Source of the DNA: an uncultured Sphingomonas sp.
GTDB taxonomy: Bacteria; Pseudomonadota; Alphaproteobacteria; Sphingomonadales; Sphingomonadaceae
Length of the DNA stretch: 64,000 nucleotides
Direction of reading: 5' to 3'
Assembly (NCBI RefSeq): GCF_936927845.1
Contig: NZ_CAKZHV010000004.1
Location: forward strand, 1 to 64,000
Positions 9,173-16,568 of this stretch are shown in pieces (positions within the stretch are counted from its first letter, which is position 1; each line of letters begins with the position of its first letter). The notes beneath the pieces are model-generated. The model had not been told where the DNA came from. It did not search any database and saw only the letters and a list, made by a program, of their open reading frames with translations. The position numbers and the translations under genes are program-made.

Positions 9173-10126
9173 TCAATTCTTGTCCCGCGCCGCTTCCGCG
9201 ACCGCGCGCCACGCCGCGACCTCGTCGTCGTAGCGGTGCAGCACCGTCACTTTACCCGCGCGCTCAGCGGCGAGATCGACCTCGACCTCGCCTTCCCATT
9301 CCCAAGTCGCATTGCCGTGCAGCGTCACCATTGCATCGACCTCGGCGCGCGCGCGGACCATGCCTCCGCGATTGAGCACCACGATCTCGTGGCCGAACTC
9401 GATGCGTCCGGTCACGCAGGCGGCATAGGTGGACGCCGCCATCGCACTGCCGCAACTATTGGTCAGCCCGACGCCGCGCTCGAAGGTGCGGACGAACAAC
9501 GTGTCGGGCCCGCGTGCTTCCACGAACGACACATTGGCGCGATTGGGCAGCCAGGCGGGTGCCGCTTCGCACGCCTCGCCGACCGCGACCAACTCGACCT
9601 CGTCGATCGCATCGACGAAGGTGACGAAATGCGGGTTGGGGATCGACACTGCGGTGAACAAACGCGTGCTCGGCAAGCCGGGCACGACCGCGTCGATCAA
9701 TCGATCGGACACGCCGAGGATCGGCCAGTCGGCGGTTGCGAGCGAGGCGGGGCCCCCGGTTTCCGCCACCGTGTAGACGCCGGATGCGAGGTCGCCGACA
9801 TGCTCGACCTGCGCGTGCGAGGTCTTGAGCCGCGCGGTCGCCGTTTCGACTTCAGCCGCGGCGAAGCCCGCGCGCGCGACGCAGCGCAGCCCGTTCAGAC
9901 ACGTCTCCGCTTCCGACCCATCGCTGTTGAACATCCGCATCCCGAACGCCGATGCATCGTCGCCGGGCACCAGGGCGAGGATGCCGTCACCACCAACCGG
10001 CCCGTCACGCGCCGCGAGCACGCGCGCCAAGCTGGCCCATTCGCCGTCCGACAATATCCAGTCGCGCCCGTCGATCAGCGGGAAATCGTTGCCGGAGCCA
10101 TGGCATTTGGTGAAGCGCACCAGCAT
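9173..10126 (-). CDS. dapF: Diaminopimelate epimerase family protein
   Basis: About 317 residues from the ATG at 10126, whose product begins MLVRFTKCHGSGNDF, the standard DapF start; the longer upstream frame lacks similarity. The two catalytic half-sites are present: FNSDGSEAETCLNGLRC (first Cys near residue 76) and ERGVGLTNSCGSAMAAS (second Cys near 225). DapF interconverts LL- and meso-diaminopimelate for lysine and peptidoglycan synthesis. The protein is some 40 residues longer than E. coli DapF, and the second motif is CGSA, not the usual CGTG, so it may be a divergent or secondary copy. Confidence 0.82.
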   Translation of the reverse strand: MLVRFTKCHGSGNDFPLIDGRDWILSDGEWASLARVLAARDGPVGGDGILALVPGDDASAFGMRMFNSDGSEAETCLNGLRCVARAGFAAAEVETATARLKTSHAQVEHVGDLASGVYTVAETGGPASLATADWPILGVSDRLIDAVVPGLPSTRLFTAVSIPNPHFVTFVDAIDEVELVAVGEACEAAPAWLPNRANVSFVEARGPDTLFVRTFERGVGLTNSCGSAMAASTYAACVTGRIEFGHEIVVLNRGGMVRARAEVDAMVTLHGNATWEWEGEVEVDLAAERAGKVTVLHRYDDEVAAWRAVAEAARDKN

Positions 10127-10175
10127 CAGCGGATACGCGCAGCAGCGGAGGTGGTAGTCATGTCGGCTCCTATCG

Positions 10176-10697
10176 TCACGAACCTCCAACCGGCGCAACC
10201 CCGCCCTGGTTGCGCGCTTCGCCTCCATGCAGTCCATAATGGTCGGCAAGCCGGTCGAGCGCGAGCCCGAGCACCAGCCGCCCGCTGCGTGCGGGCCAGC
10301 CGAGATCGCGCTCGGCCGCGGGCAGCCCCTCGCCCGCGCAGATCACGCGCCACAGTATGTCGGACAGCCCGCGTCCGGCAGCCGCGACCGCGCCGTCGAA
10401 GCGGCGCTTGGCCGCGAGCTGCCGCTCGCTCGGGGTGAGGCCGTCACGCGTGCCGCCATCGACGCGCGCCTCCCAGCGCATCGTGACCGCGGGCGCGATC
10501 GCCGCGGTCTCGTAATCGGCACGCAACCGCTCCCCCGCCTCGTTCTGCCGCGCGGTGACGAGGCTCCGCGCGGCGAGCCAGGCAAGCGGCGACTCGCGCA
10601 GGTTGACCGTCACGCTGCGTCCGCTCGCCCGCATTCCCCCCGGCACCGCGCACGGCCGGCCGCTCGCGTCCACCCTGCGTTCCACCAACTCGCGCAT
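10176..10697 (-). CDS. DUF6456 domain protein
   Basis: 173 residues. Two blocks recognisable from alphaproteobacterial DUF6456 proteins are present: NLRESPLAWLAAR around residue 32, and the C-terminal GLSDILWRVICAGEGLPAAERDLGWPARSGRLVLGLALDRLADHYG. Between them AGERLRADYETAAIAPAVTMRW is also typical. The molecular role of the domain is not established; in other species it often follows a helix-turn-helix region, which is missing here. It lies 49 bases upstream of dapF on the same strand and may share its transcript. It is the last host gene before the prophage. Confidence 0.8.
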   Translation of the reverse strand: MRELVERRVDASGRPCAVPGGMRASGRSVTVNLRESPLAWLAARSLVTARQNEAGERLRADYETAAIAPAVTMRWEARVDGGTRDGLTPSERQLAAKRRFDGAVAAAGRGLSDILWRVICAGEGLPAAERDLGWPARSGRLVLGLALDRLADHYGLHGGEARNQGGVAPVGGS

Positions 10698-10830
10698 CCA
10701 TGAGCTCCCATCGCTTGATCCGGCGTGAGCGGTGACAGGAAGCGGGTGTGTAGGACAGCCGCCTTGCCCGCAGCGGCCCGCGCGCCATCGGTCGCAGCCG
10801 AGCTGCGCCTAGAAGCGCGCTACGGCATGG

Positions 10831-10877
10831 TGGTGGGCGCTGACGGGTTCGAACCGCCGACCTACTCGGTGTAAACG
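10831..10877. repeat. attL, 47-bp copy of the tRNA-Val 3' part
   Basis: These 47 bases match 45913-45959 without a mismatch; the flanks differ on both sides (G against A at the left end, C against A at the right). The copy starts with TGG, the complement of the encoded CCA, and ends in the anticodon stem. It lacks the 5' part of the tRNA, so it is the displaced host 3' end left behind by integration. Confidence 0.95.
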
Positions 10878-10970
10878 CTTAGCCCCCTAGGATTTCTGCG
10901 GGCTCTGGCGTTTTTTGCGCGGAATTTGGCGGCTAAAAAGCGCAGTTTCGCGTCCTGCCTGCAACGCCCT

Positions 10971-11000
10971 GGTTCAAATTGAACCACCGACGCACTCGGT
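10971..11000. repeat. tRNA T-arm-like repeat inside attL
   Basis: The segment holds a 7-bp inverted repeat GGTTCAA-A-TTGAACC followed by ACCGACGCACTCGGT. A near copy lies at 45860-45887 just inside attR, and both resemble the T-arm region of the tRNA itself (GGTTCGAACCGCCGACCTACTCGG). A possible arm-type integrase site or relic of an earlier att site; the role is inferred. Confidence 0.55.
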
Positions 11001-11091
11001 GCAGGTTTGCACCTGTAGCGCTGTTCGGCTGCGCTGGTGCGGCATCGAGGGCGGGCGGCAGCGCCACACTTTAGGTGAGGGTCGGGAAAAG

Positions 11092-11334
11092 GGTAACATC
11101 GGTAACATGCGAGTGAAATCAACGGCTTATGGGGTAACCAAAAGGGTAATCTAAAGGTAACCTGATTACCCTTCTTCGGGGTAATTTCGACGTTGGGAAA
11201 AACGGCGCAAAATCAATGACGTAACCAAAGTCGCTTGATCAGGTTACCCCGAGGTTACCCTTTCTCGGTAACATTAAAGTCAAGCAGGATCAGTGCCTTA
11301 GCTGGCTATTTTGGGTCAGATTACCGAGGTTACC
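11092..11334. repeat. Cluster of twelve GGTAAC/GGTAAT boxes
   Basis: GGTAAC occurs at 11092, 11101, 11133, 11156 and 11267; its reverse GTTACC at 11243, 11254 and 11329; GGTAAT at 11145 and 11180; ATTACC at 11165 and 11320. That is twelve boxes in 243 bases, several embedded in a longer AAGGGTAAC or GGTTACCC context. The stretch is also more AT-rich than its surroundings. Such density marks a multi-site protein-binding region: a replication origin, a packaging site or an integrase/excisionase array. Confidence 0.75.
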
Positions 11335-11430
11335 CTTTTCCCGGACCTACCCCATTCTCGAAGGGCGATCGTGCGCATTCGCCTTGCACATGGCTGCGTT
11401 CTGCCGTCTGCGTGACGAAAACCGCGTTCA

Positions 11431-11460
11431 GGTGCACCCAACTGCACCCAGGCGCACCCG
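11431..11460. repeat. Three 10-bp-spaced TGCACCC repeats; GGTGCACC palindrome
   Basis: TGCACCC at 11433 and 11443 and CGCACCC at 11453 follow one another at exactly one helical turn. GGTGCACC, a perfect 8-bp palindrome, occurs at 11431-11438 and again at 11513-11520, and GGGTGCA lies inverted at 11575-11581. The boxes therefore flank the probable cos site on both sides, as terminase-binding sites might. Confidence 0.5.
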
Positions 11461-11543
11461 CCGAGACGCTGCAACAAGCCTAGCTCCTGGGCCGATTTGC
11501 CCGATGTCGGCCGGTGCACCTTTTCCGACCTAGAAAGAACGGG

Positions 11544-11562
11544 GGCGAGGCGGGGGGATTAG
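11544..11562 (+). other. Probable cos site (P2-type cohesive end)
   Basis: GGCGAGGCGGGG at 11544-11555 equals the first 12 bases of the 19-base P2 cohesive end as I recall it (GGCGAGGCGGGGAAAGCAC); the related phage 186 has GGCGTGGCGGGG. The orientation also agrees with P2: the motif reads rightward into the leftward-transcribed packaging genes (here methylase, portal, terminase), with gene O divergent beyond. The last seven bases differ from P2. Exact cut positions are inferred. Confidence 0.65.
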
Positions 11563-11649
11563 CGCGTTTCGTAGGGGTGCAAGTCGACGGGTCGACCAGG
11601 CCGGGGGGCACCTGCCACCCCGCCCCGATCGACCCGACCGCGCCGCGGG

Positions 11650-12471
11650 TCAGGCCGCGCGGTCCCTCGTGATCGGCCGGTTGCTGATGATCAGCTCCCC
11701 CACCTTCTTCGCTGCGCCGGCGCCGATCGTGTAGGTCACTGGCACGTCGACCATGTCGAACCGCGCGAACGTCTCGCGTGCGCCGGGCGTGTCGTTGATC
11801 GACAGCACGAACGCGCCCTTGATGCCGGCGAGCTGTTCGGCGAGCGCGGCGAAGTCAGCGCGGCCGAACACGTCCTGGCCGTAGTCCGTCTCGCAGCCCC
11901 AGTATGGCGGGTCGAGGTAGAACAGTGCACCGTCGCGATCGTAGCGTCGGATGAAGTCGGCATAGCCGAGCTGTTCGACCACCACGCCCTGCAGACGCTC
12001 GTGAATGTCCGCGAGCATCGGCTCGAGCTTGCCGATATTGAACCGGGCACCCTGCCCTTTGTCGACGCCGAAATGCCGCCCCTCGACCTTCCCGCCGAAC
12101 GCCAGCCGCTGCAGATACAGGAAACGCGCCGCGCGCTGCAGATCGGTCAGCCGATCGCCCGGGATCGCGCGCAGCCGCTCGAACTCGGCCCGGCTCGCCA
12201 CCCGCCAGCGCAGCATGTCGATGAAGTAGGGATAGTGCTCCTGCAGCACGCGGAAGAACGTGGCGATGTCGCCCGACACGTCATTGATAGCCTCGGCCGC
12301 GGGGCGGGTCGGCCGGCGTAGGAAGATGCCACCCATGCCAACGAACGGCTCGGCGTAACTGGTGTGCGGGATCTGACCCAGCAGCGCGATGACGCGGCGC
12401 GCGAGGTTGCGCTTGCCGCCGATGTACCCGGCAGCGGGTGCGACAGGGAGAACGGAAATAGAACATGACAT
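11650..12471 (-). CDS. D12-class DNA adenine-N6 methyltransferase
   Basis: 273 residues. Motif I is PFVGMGGIF (the FxGxG S-adenosylmethionine site) near residue 42 and motif IV is LDPPYWG near residue 188, giving the order of D12/Dam-type enzymes that methylate adenine, often in GATC. The opening AAGYIGGKRNLARRVIALL is typical. It lies downstream of the portal gene on the same strand. The target sequence cannot be read from the protein. A phage copy may protect packaged DNA from host restriction or mark replication state. It is the gene closest to cos. Confidence 0.88.
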   Translation of the reverse strand: MSCSISVLPVAPAAGYIGGKRNLARRVIALLGQIPHTSYAEPFVGMGGIFLRRPTRPAAEAINDVSGDIATFFRVLQEHYPYFIDMLRWRVASRAEFERLRAIPGDRLTDLQRAARFLYLQRLAFGGKVEGRHFGVDKGQGARFNIGKLEPMLADIHERLQGVVVEQLGYADFIRRYDRDGALFYLDPPYWGCETDYGQDVFGRADFAALAEQLAGIKGAFVLSINDTPGARETFARFDMVDVPVTYTIGAGAAKKVGELIISNRPITRDRAA

Positions 12472-12495
12472 TAAGGAAAATCTCGCATCTATGAT

Positions 12496-12520
12496 CCCGC
12501 CCGAGCGAATCGGGCGCGGG
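12496..12520 (-). terminator. GC-rich hairpin between portal and methylase genes
   Basis: GCCCGA at 12499-12504 pairs with TCGGGC at 12510-12515 around a five-base loop, with further C/G pairing outside. No uridine run follows on the minus strand, so it is at best a weak or factor-assisted terminator separating the portal operon from the methylase gene. Confidence 0.3.
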
Positions 12521-12623
12521 ACGGCCGGTTGGCCGATCGTGTCGTGGCGAGATCATCCCTCGTCGGTTTAACCAGGCTGCAACCCGGTTTCCCCCGCCCG
12601 GTCACCAGGACCGGACGCAGAAA

Positions 12624-13673
12624 CTATTCGAGCGGCGCGCGCTCGCGGTAACGGACGGCTTCGACGCCCAGCCGATCGTTCAGCTCGAGCAGCGCCGTCT
12701 TGATCGGCTCAATCTCCAGCTCAAGGAACATCGCAGTCGCATCCTTAGGGCTGCCGAACGCTGACCCCTGCGCCGGCACAATGCCGAGCAGCTGGGGCGG
12801 CACGCGGTGAGCCGCGAGCACGTCGGCCTGCGTCGCGGACTTGATGCCGAGGAACTCGTCTTTCGCGCCCACCTCGGCGATCGGGATCACCTTAATGCCG
12901 GCCTCCTTCCCGCCGGGCGCGTGGACGAACAGGTTGCGGAAGTTGCCCGGACCCTTCGAGTTCTTCAGCGCCAGCCGCATCGCGTCGGTGTCGCCGTTCT
13001 GGAAGTCACCGGTGGCGTAGAGGATGTAACCGGCATGGCTGCCGTTCAGGTAATAGCGGCGACGGAACAGCGTGGCCGCTTCGTTGAGCAACGCCGATTG
13101 CAGCGCCGACAGATAGCCCGGCACGCCGTAGACCTCCTGGTTGATGTCGGGCTGCATGATCTGAATGACGCTGTCGGCCGCAAACTCGGTTGAGCCGAGC
13201 GCGCCCTGGACGAAGAAGAACGTTCCCGGCTTGACGCCGCGCCGCCCGTATTTCGCCGGCACGTGACTGACGCGCAGCGGCTCACCGAAGACGTTGTCGT
13301 GCCGCTGGAATATCGCATCGCCGAAGATCAGATAGTCCTGCACCGCCTTCATGAAGTCGATGCGCGACAGGTAGCGCGTCGGCTCGAGCGAGGCCGCGAC
13401 CAGGTTGCGCTTGAACTCGATCGCGCTGCTGTGGTGCGCCGAGGCGCGGAACGCGCGCGCCAGCCCCTCGCGCGACACCGGTGGCTCGTACCAGCGGTCG
13501 TTGGCGTAGCATTCCGCCATGTCGAGAATCTGGCGACGGTCGAGCACCGGCTCCGGATCGCCGAACGAGAACGCCTCTACTGGTCCCGGCTTTACCTGGT
13601 GCTCGACCGCGCCGATCGCCGCCTCGTGCGCCTCGCTTCGCGCCAGTGCGCGCACCCGGCTCCGCTTCGCCAT
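12624..13673 (-). CDS. Q: Phage portal protein (P2 gpQ, PBSX-type)
   Basis: 349 residues, close to P2 Q. The protein forms the dodecameric ring at one capsid vertex through which DNA is packaged. Recognisable stretches are RYLSRIDFMKAVQDYLIFGDAIFQRHDN, INQEVYGVPGYLSALQSALLNEAATLFRRRYYLNGSHAGYILY and GIKSATQADVLAAHRVPPQLLGIVP, all characteristic of the PBSX/P2 portal family. Its start lies one base after the terminase stop, so P and Q are translated from one leftward late transcript. The gene looks full length. Confidence 0.93.
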   Translation of the reverse strand: MAKRSRVRALARSEAHEAAIGAVEHQVKPGPVEAFSFGDPEPVLDRRQILDMAECYANDRWYEPPVSREGLARAFRASAHHSSAIEFKRNLVAASLEPTRYLSRIDFMKAVQDYLIFGDAIFQRHDNVFGEPLRVSHVPAKYGRRGVKPGTFFFVQGALGSTEFAADSVIQIMQPDINQEVYGVPGYLSALQSALLNEAATLFRRRYYLNGSHAGYILYATGDFQNGDTDAMRLALKNSKGPGNFRNLFVHAPGGKEAGIKVIPIAEVGAKDEFLGIKSATQADVLAAHRVPPQLLGIVPAQGSAFGSPKDATAMFLELEIEPIKTALLELNDRLGVEAVRYRERAPLE

Positions 13674-13674
13674 G

Positions 13675-15474
13675 TCAGAAGATCTCCATCGTCGCGGTCG
13701 GGCGTTCCTTGCCGTCCAGCGGTTCGTTCAACAGGATGTGCATGATTGACCAGGCGAGATCGGCGTGGCCGTCCTCGCCACCGCGGCCGGCCTTGAAGGT
13801 CAGGCTGCGCCCGCTCGGCGTAATCGTCTTCTTGATCGAGACGAACGACGAGATGACGTCGAGCCAGCCGCTGTCGAATGCCAGGCGCCCGCGGCTGACG
13901 ACGTTCTGCGCCTTCATCACCATGAGCTGCTTCTGCTCGATCGAATATTCGATCTTCGTCACGCCGCGCACGCCGCTCTTGGCGAGCAGCTGGTAGACGC
14001 CGGCGCCGATACCGGTCGCGTCGACACCGAGGTAGGTGCAATTGTAGCGAGACAGGATGTTGGTGATGAACGTCGCCTGCTGCTCGAAATCCATGCCGCG
14101 CAGCGAATGGCGCTCGAGCAGGCGGAACGTGCCACCTGGCGCGCTCGGCGGGGCTGCGATCGTCAGCGACGCATTGTCGCCGGTCTCGCTGTTCTGCGGA
14201 TCATACCCCGCCCACACCGCGCGCTCGCCGTATGGCCGCGCCGCGTCGGGGTCGAAGTCGGGCCATGCCTCCAGCGTGTCGACGCCGCATTTGACCAGCT
14301 CGTTGAACCGAAATGCCGACTGGCTGTCATCCACGAAGTCGCACATGAACAGGTTGGCGAACTCGTCGGGCGCATATTCGTCTTCCAGCTCGGCGATGTC
14401 GAACAGATCGCAGCCGGCTTCTTCCGCGTCGCGGATGTTGACGATGTGGCGCCAAATCCGATCCGGGCCGACTGCGCCGGTCACCAGCGCCGCATGGCTC
14501 ACGTCCAGCTCGACACGGTCTTCCTTCTTCCGGCGTCGATTGCGCCGCTCGCCGGTCCAGTACGGATAGGCGGGATGCAGCACGGTTGATGGCGTCGAGA
14601 AGTAAGTTTTCCGCCATTTTTTGTGCGTCGCCATGCCCGAGGCGACCTTGTTCAGCTCCTCGAAGCTGTGGACCCAGAAGAACTCGTCGAAATAGAAATT
14701 GCCGTGCCGCCCTTGCGCGGTGCGAAAATTGGTGCCGAGGAAATGCAGCTCGGCCGCGGGTTCGTCGGCCGAACGCAGCTCCGACGTGATCAGCATCGGA
14801 TCGCCGGTCAGCGTCACGTCGACCAGCTTGGCGAACCCGACGATGTACGAGCGGAACTGGTGCGCCTGTGCCTTCGACGCGGACAGGAAGATTTGGTTAC
14901 GCCCGGTGTCAATCGCGTCGATCAGCGCCTCGAAGGCGAAATAGTAGGTCGCGCCGATCTGGCGCGACTTCAGGATCATGCGCGTGCGTTGCGACAGCGC
15001 GGCGAACCACGCCTCCTGGTACCCGTAGAGCTGGTCGAGGAAGATCTCGCGCAGGCGCTCGGCCTGTTCGGCGGTAAAGTGGTTCTTCTTCGCTTTCGGC
15101 TTGCGTTCGCCCGCGTTCCGGTTGGCGACCTTGTCGTTAAGGTCGCCCGAATGCCCGCCCGGCGCCTCGTAGCGGCGTACCTTTGCCAGGCTCTCGACCT
15201 GCCGCCGTAACGCGTCGAGTTCGGTGTAATCTCCGCCGGTCTTCTTGTCCTTGCAGATCAGCACCATCAGGCGCGTCTCGAGGCAGTCCTCGAGCTTGCG
15301 GATCGACGGCGCGTCATCCCAGCGGTCGCGCCTGCCCCAGCTCTTCACTGTGTCGCGGTTGAGCTGCAGCTCGTCGGCGATCTGCCCGTAGCTCCACCCG
15401 CGCCAATACAGGCTGCGCGCCGCGTGGCGGCGGTCCTCGGGGGCGAGTGTCAGGGGATCGGCGAGGATCGACAT
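13675..15474 (-). CDS. P: Terminase large subunit, ATPase (P2 gpP)
   Basis: About 599 residues from ATG 15474; a GTG at 15492 would add six residues. An N-terminal helix-turn-helix-like segment (WRGWSYGQIADELQLNRDTVKSWGRRDRWD, residues 20-50) precedes the ATPase motor: Walker A-type SRQIGATYY and Walker B NFYFDEFFW. The C-terminal nuclease half includes YLGVDATGIGAGVYQLL. It cuts cos and drives DNA into the prohead with gpM. ATG 15474 lies 58 bases from the centre of the late-activator dyad at 15521-15543, which favours that start. No Shine-Dalgarno sequence precedes it. Confidence 0.93.
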   Translation of the reverse strand: MSILADPLTLAPEDRRHAARSLYWRGWSYGQIADELQLNRDTVKSWGRRDRWDDAPSIRKLEDCLETRLMVLICKDKKTGGDYTELDALRRQVESLAKVRRYEAPGGHSGDLNDKVANRNAGERKPKAKKNHFTAEQAERLREIFLDQLYGYQEAWFAALSQRTRMILKSRQIGATYYFAFEALIDAIDTGRNQIFLSASKAQAHQFRSYIVGFAKLVDVTLTGDPMLITSELRSADEPAAELHFLGTNFRTAQGRHGNFYFDEFFWVHSFEELNKVASGMATHKKWRKTYFSTPSTVLHPAYPYWTGERRNRRRKKEDRVELDVSHAALVTGAVGPDRIWRHIVNIRDAEEAGCDLFDIAELEDEYAPDEFANLFMCDFVDDSQSAFRFNELVKCGVDTLEAWPDFDPDAARPYGERAVWAGYDPQNSETGDNASLTIAAPPSAPGGTFRLLERHSLRGMDFEQQATFITNILSRYNCTYLGVDATGIGAGVYQLLAKSGVRGVTKIEYSIEQKQLMVMKAQNVVSRGRLAFDSGWLDVISSFVSIKKTITPSGRSLTFKAGRGGEDGHADLAWSIMHILLNEPLDGKERPTATMEIF

Positions 15475-15520
15475 GGGCCGGAGCCTAGCCACGGCTCCGC
15501 GCGCCCTGCCCTAGCCGGCT

Positions 15521-15543
15521 CTTGTAGAAAGCAATTCAACAAG
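15521..15543. promoter_or_regulatory. Late-promoter dyad, copy 1 (divergent P and O operons)
   Basis: CTTGT-N13-ACAAG, extended by one further CT/AG pair on each side to CTCTTGT...ACAAGAG. It shares the fixed spacer start AGAAAGC with the copies at 22111 and 27297. It lies between the divergent terminase and scaffold genes, where P2 has its Ogr-dependent P and O promoters. An 8-bp hairpin (15544-15551 with 15562-15569) follows in the O leader. Confidence 0.7.
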
Positions 15544-15641
15544 AGGGCGCGCTTGAGAAGCCGCGCCCTTCGGTCCCTGTTCGCGACGCTGACGCGGTCG
15601 CTCGCCGCGTGTCTTTACCGGACCCGAGGACCAGACCGACA

Positions 15642-16523
15642 ATGGCCAAGACCCGCTTTTTCCGCATCGCCGTCGAGGGCGCTACCGCGACCGACGGCCG
15701 CACGATCACGCGCGACATGATCGATCAGTCGGCAGCCGCCTACAACACCGAGACGTACACCGCGCGCATTAACTGCGAGCACATTCGGGGGTTCAGCCCG
15801 CAACCGCCGTTCAATGCTTATGGGTCCGTGCTGGCGGTGAAAGCCGAAGACTTCAGCATCGAGATCGACGGTAAGGCGCAGACCAAGCGTGCATTGTACG
15901 GTCAGTTCGACGCCAACGATCAGATGGTCGCGACAATCAAGGCCGATCAGAAGATCTTCACCTCATGCGAGTTCCAGCCGGACTTCGCGAAGACGGGCAA
16001 GTTCGGCCTGGTCGGCCTCGCGATCACGGACAACCCCGCAAGCCTTGGCACCGAGGCGCTGAAATTCTCGGCGTTCAAGCCGATGTGGGACGCACGGAAG
16101 TCCGACCCCGCGAACTTCTTCTCCGCGTCGGAAGAGAACCAGTTCGCGCTCGAGGTGCCGGCTGCGACCGAGCAGGCCGATGCAGCAGCGGTTGGCGCGT
16201 TCGCTGCCATGAAGTCGTTCTTCGAGCGGTTCACCTCGGGTGGCACGACCCAAGCCGCACCGGCGACGCCGCCCGTCGTCACGCCGCCCACTCCGCCCGC
16301 CGGCTCGACCACGCCCGCGAACGACAACTTCGCACAGGTGACCGAGGGACTCGGGTTGATCAACGCCAGCCTGACCGCGCTCAACACGAAGGTCGACCGT
16401 GAAATCAGCAGCATGCGGGGCGACTTCACTGCGCTCACGACGCGCCTGTCGAACACCGAGGCGCCCAACGCACCGCGTCAGCTCGCGACCGGCGGTGCTG
16501 ACGGCCTCAAGACCGACTGCTGA
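15642..16523 (+). CDS. O: Capsid scaffolding protein and maturation protease (P2 gpO)
   Basis: 293 residues from the ATG giving MAKTRFFRIAVEG, which matches the P2 gpO start; the frame opens 33 bases earlier without a better start. The N-terminal serine protease keeps candidate catalytic residues: Asp in the GATATDGRTI segment, His in INCEHIRGF and Ser in IFTSCEFQPDF. VGLAITDNPASLGTEALKF is almost diagnostic of gpO. The linker around residue 205 is Ala/Pro/Thr-rich, and the C-terminal part (about 230-290) is the helical scaffold. gpO guides prohead assembly and cleaves gpN, gpQ and itself. Confidence 0.93.
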   Translation: MAKTRFFRIAVEGATATDGRTITRDMIDQSAAAYNTETYTARINCEHIRGFSPQPPFNAYGSVLAVKAEDFSIEIDGKAQTKRALYGQFDANDQMVATIKADQKIFTSCEFQPDFAKTGKFGLVGLAITDNPASLGTEALKFSAFKPMWDARKSDPANFFSASEENQFALEVPAATEQADAAAVGAFAAMKSFFERFTSGGTTQAAPATPPVVTPPTPPAGSTTPANDNFAQVTEGLGLINASLTALNTKVDREISSMRGDFTALTTRLSNTEAPNAPRQLATGGADGLKTDC

Positions 16524-16568
16524 TCGGCAGCGACCGCCCTCCTTCTCCTCGCACCATCGGGACACACC

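Larger units (their letters stand above)
10878..11649. other. Gene-free left end of prophage: repeats, palindromes and probable cos
   Basis: No convincing coding frame is present in these 772 bases. From left to right the region holds a tRNA-like repeat (10971-11000), a GGTGCA/TGCACC inverted pair (10998-11013), the GGTAAC box cluster (11092-11334), three TGCACCC-type repeats at 10-bp spacing (11431-11460), a second GGTGCACC palindrome (11513-11520) and the probable cos site at 11544. In the circular phage this region joins the attR end, so it would lie between the integrase side and the packaging genes. Confidence 0.8.

Noticed and set aside
10862..11154. Short open frames (79 and 86 codons) in the prophage left end
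   Set aside because: They run over the tRNA-like repeat and the first GGTAAC boxes, lack ribosome sites and have no protein-like pattern.
11092..11334. Possibility that the GGTAAC cluster is a CRISPR array
   Set aside because: Repeats are only six to nine bases, on both strands, with irregular spacing; there are no spacers of constant length and no cas genes.
12124..12133. Short palindromes within the D12 methylase gene
   Set aside because: Common GCGC-type palindromes occur throughout this GC-rich DNA and show no spacing pattern.
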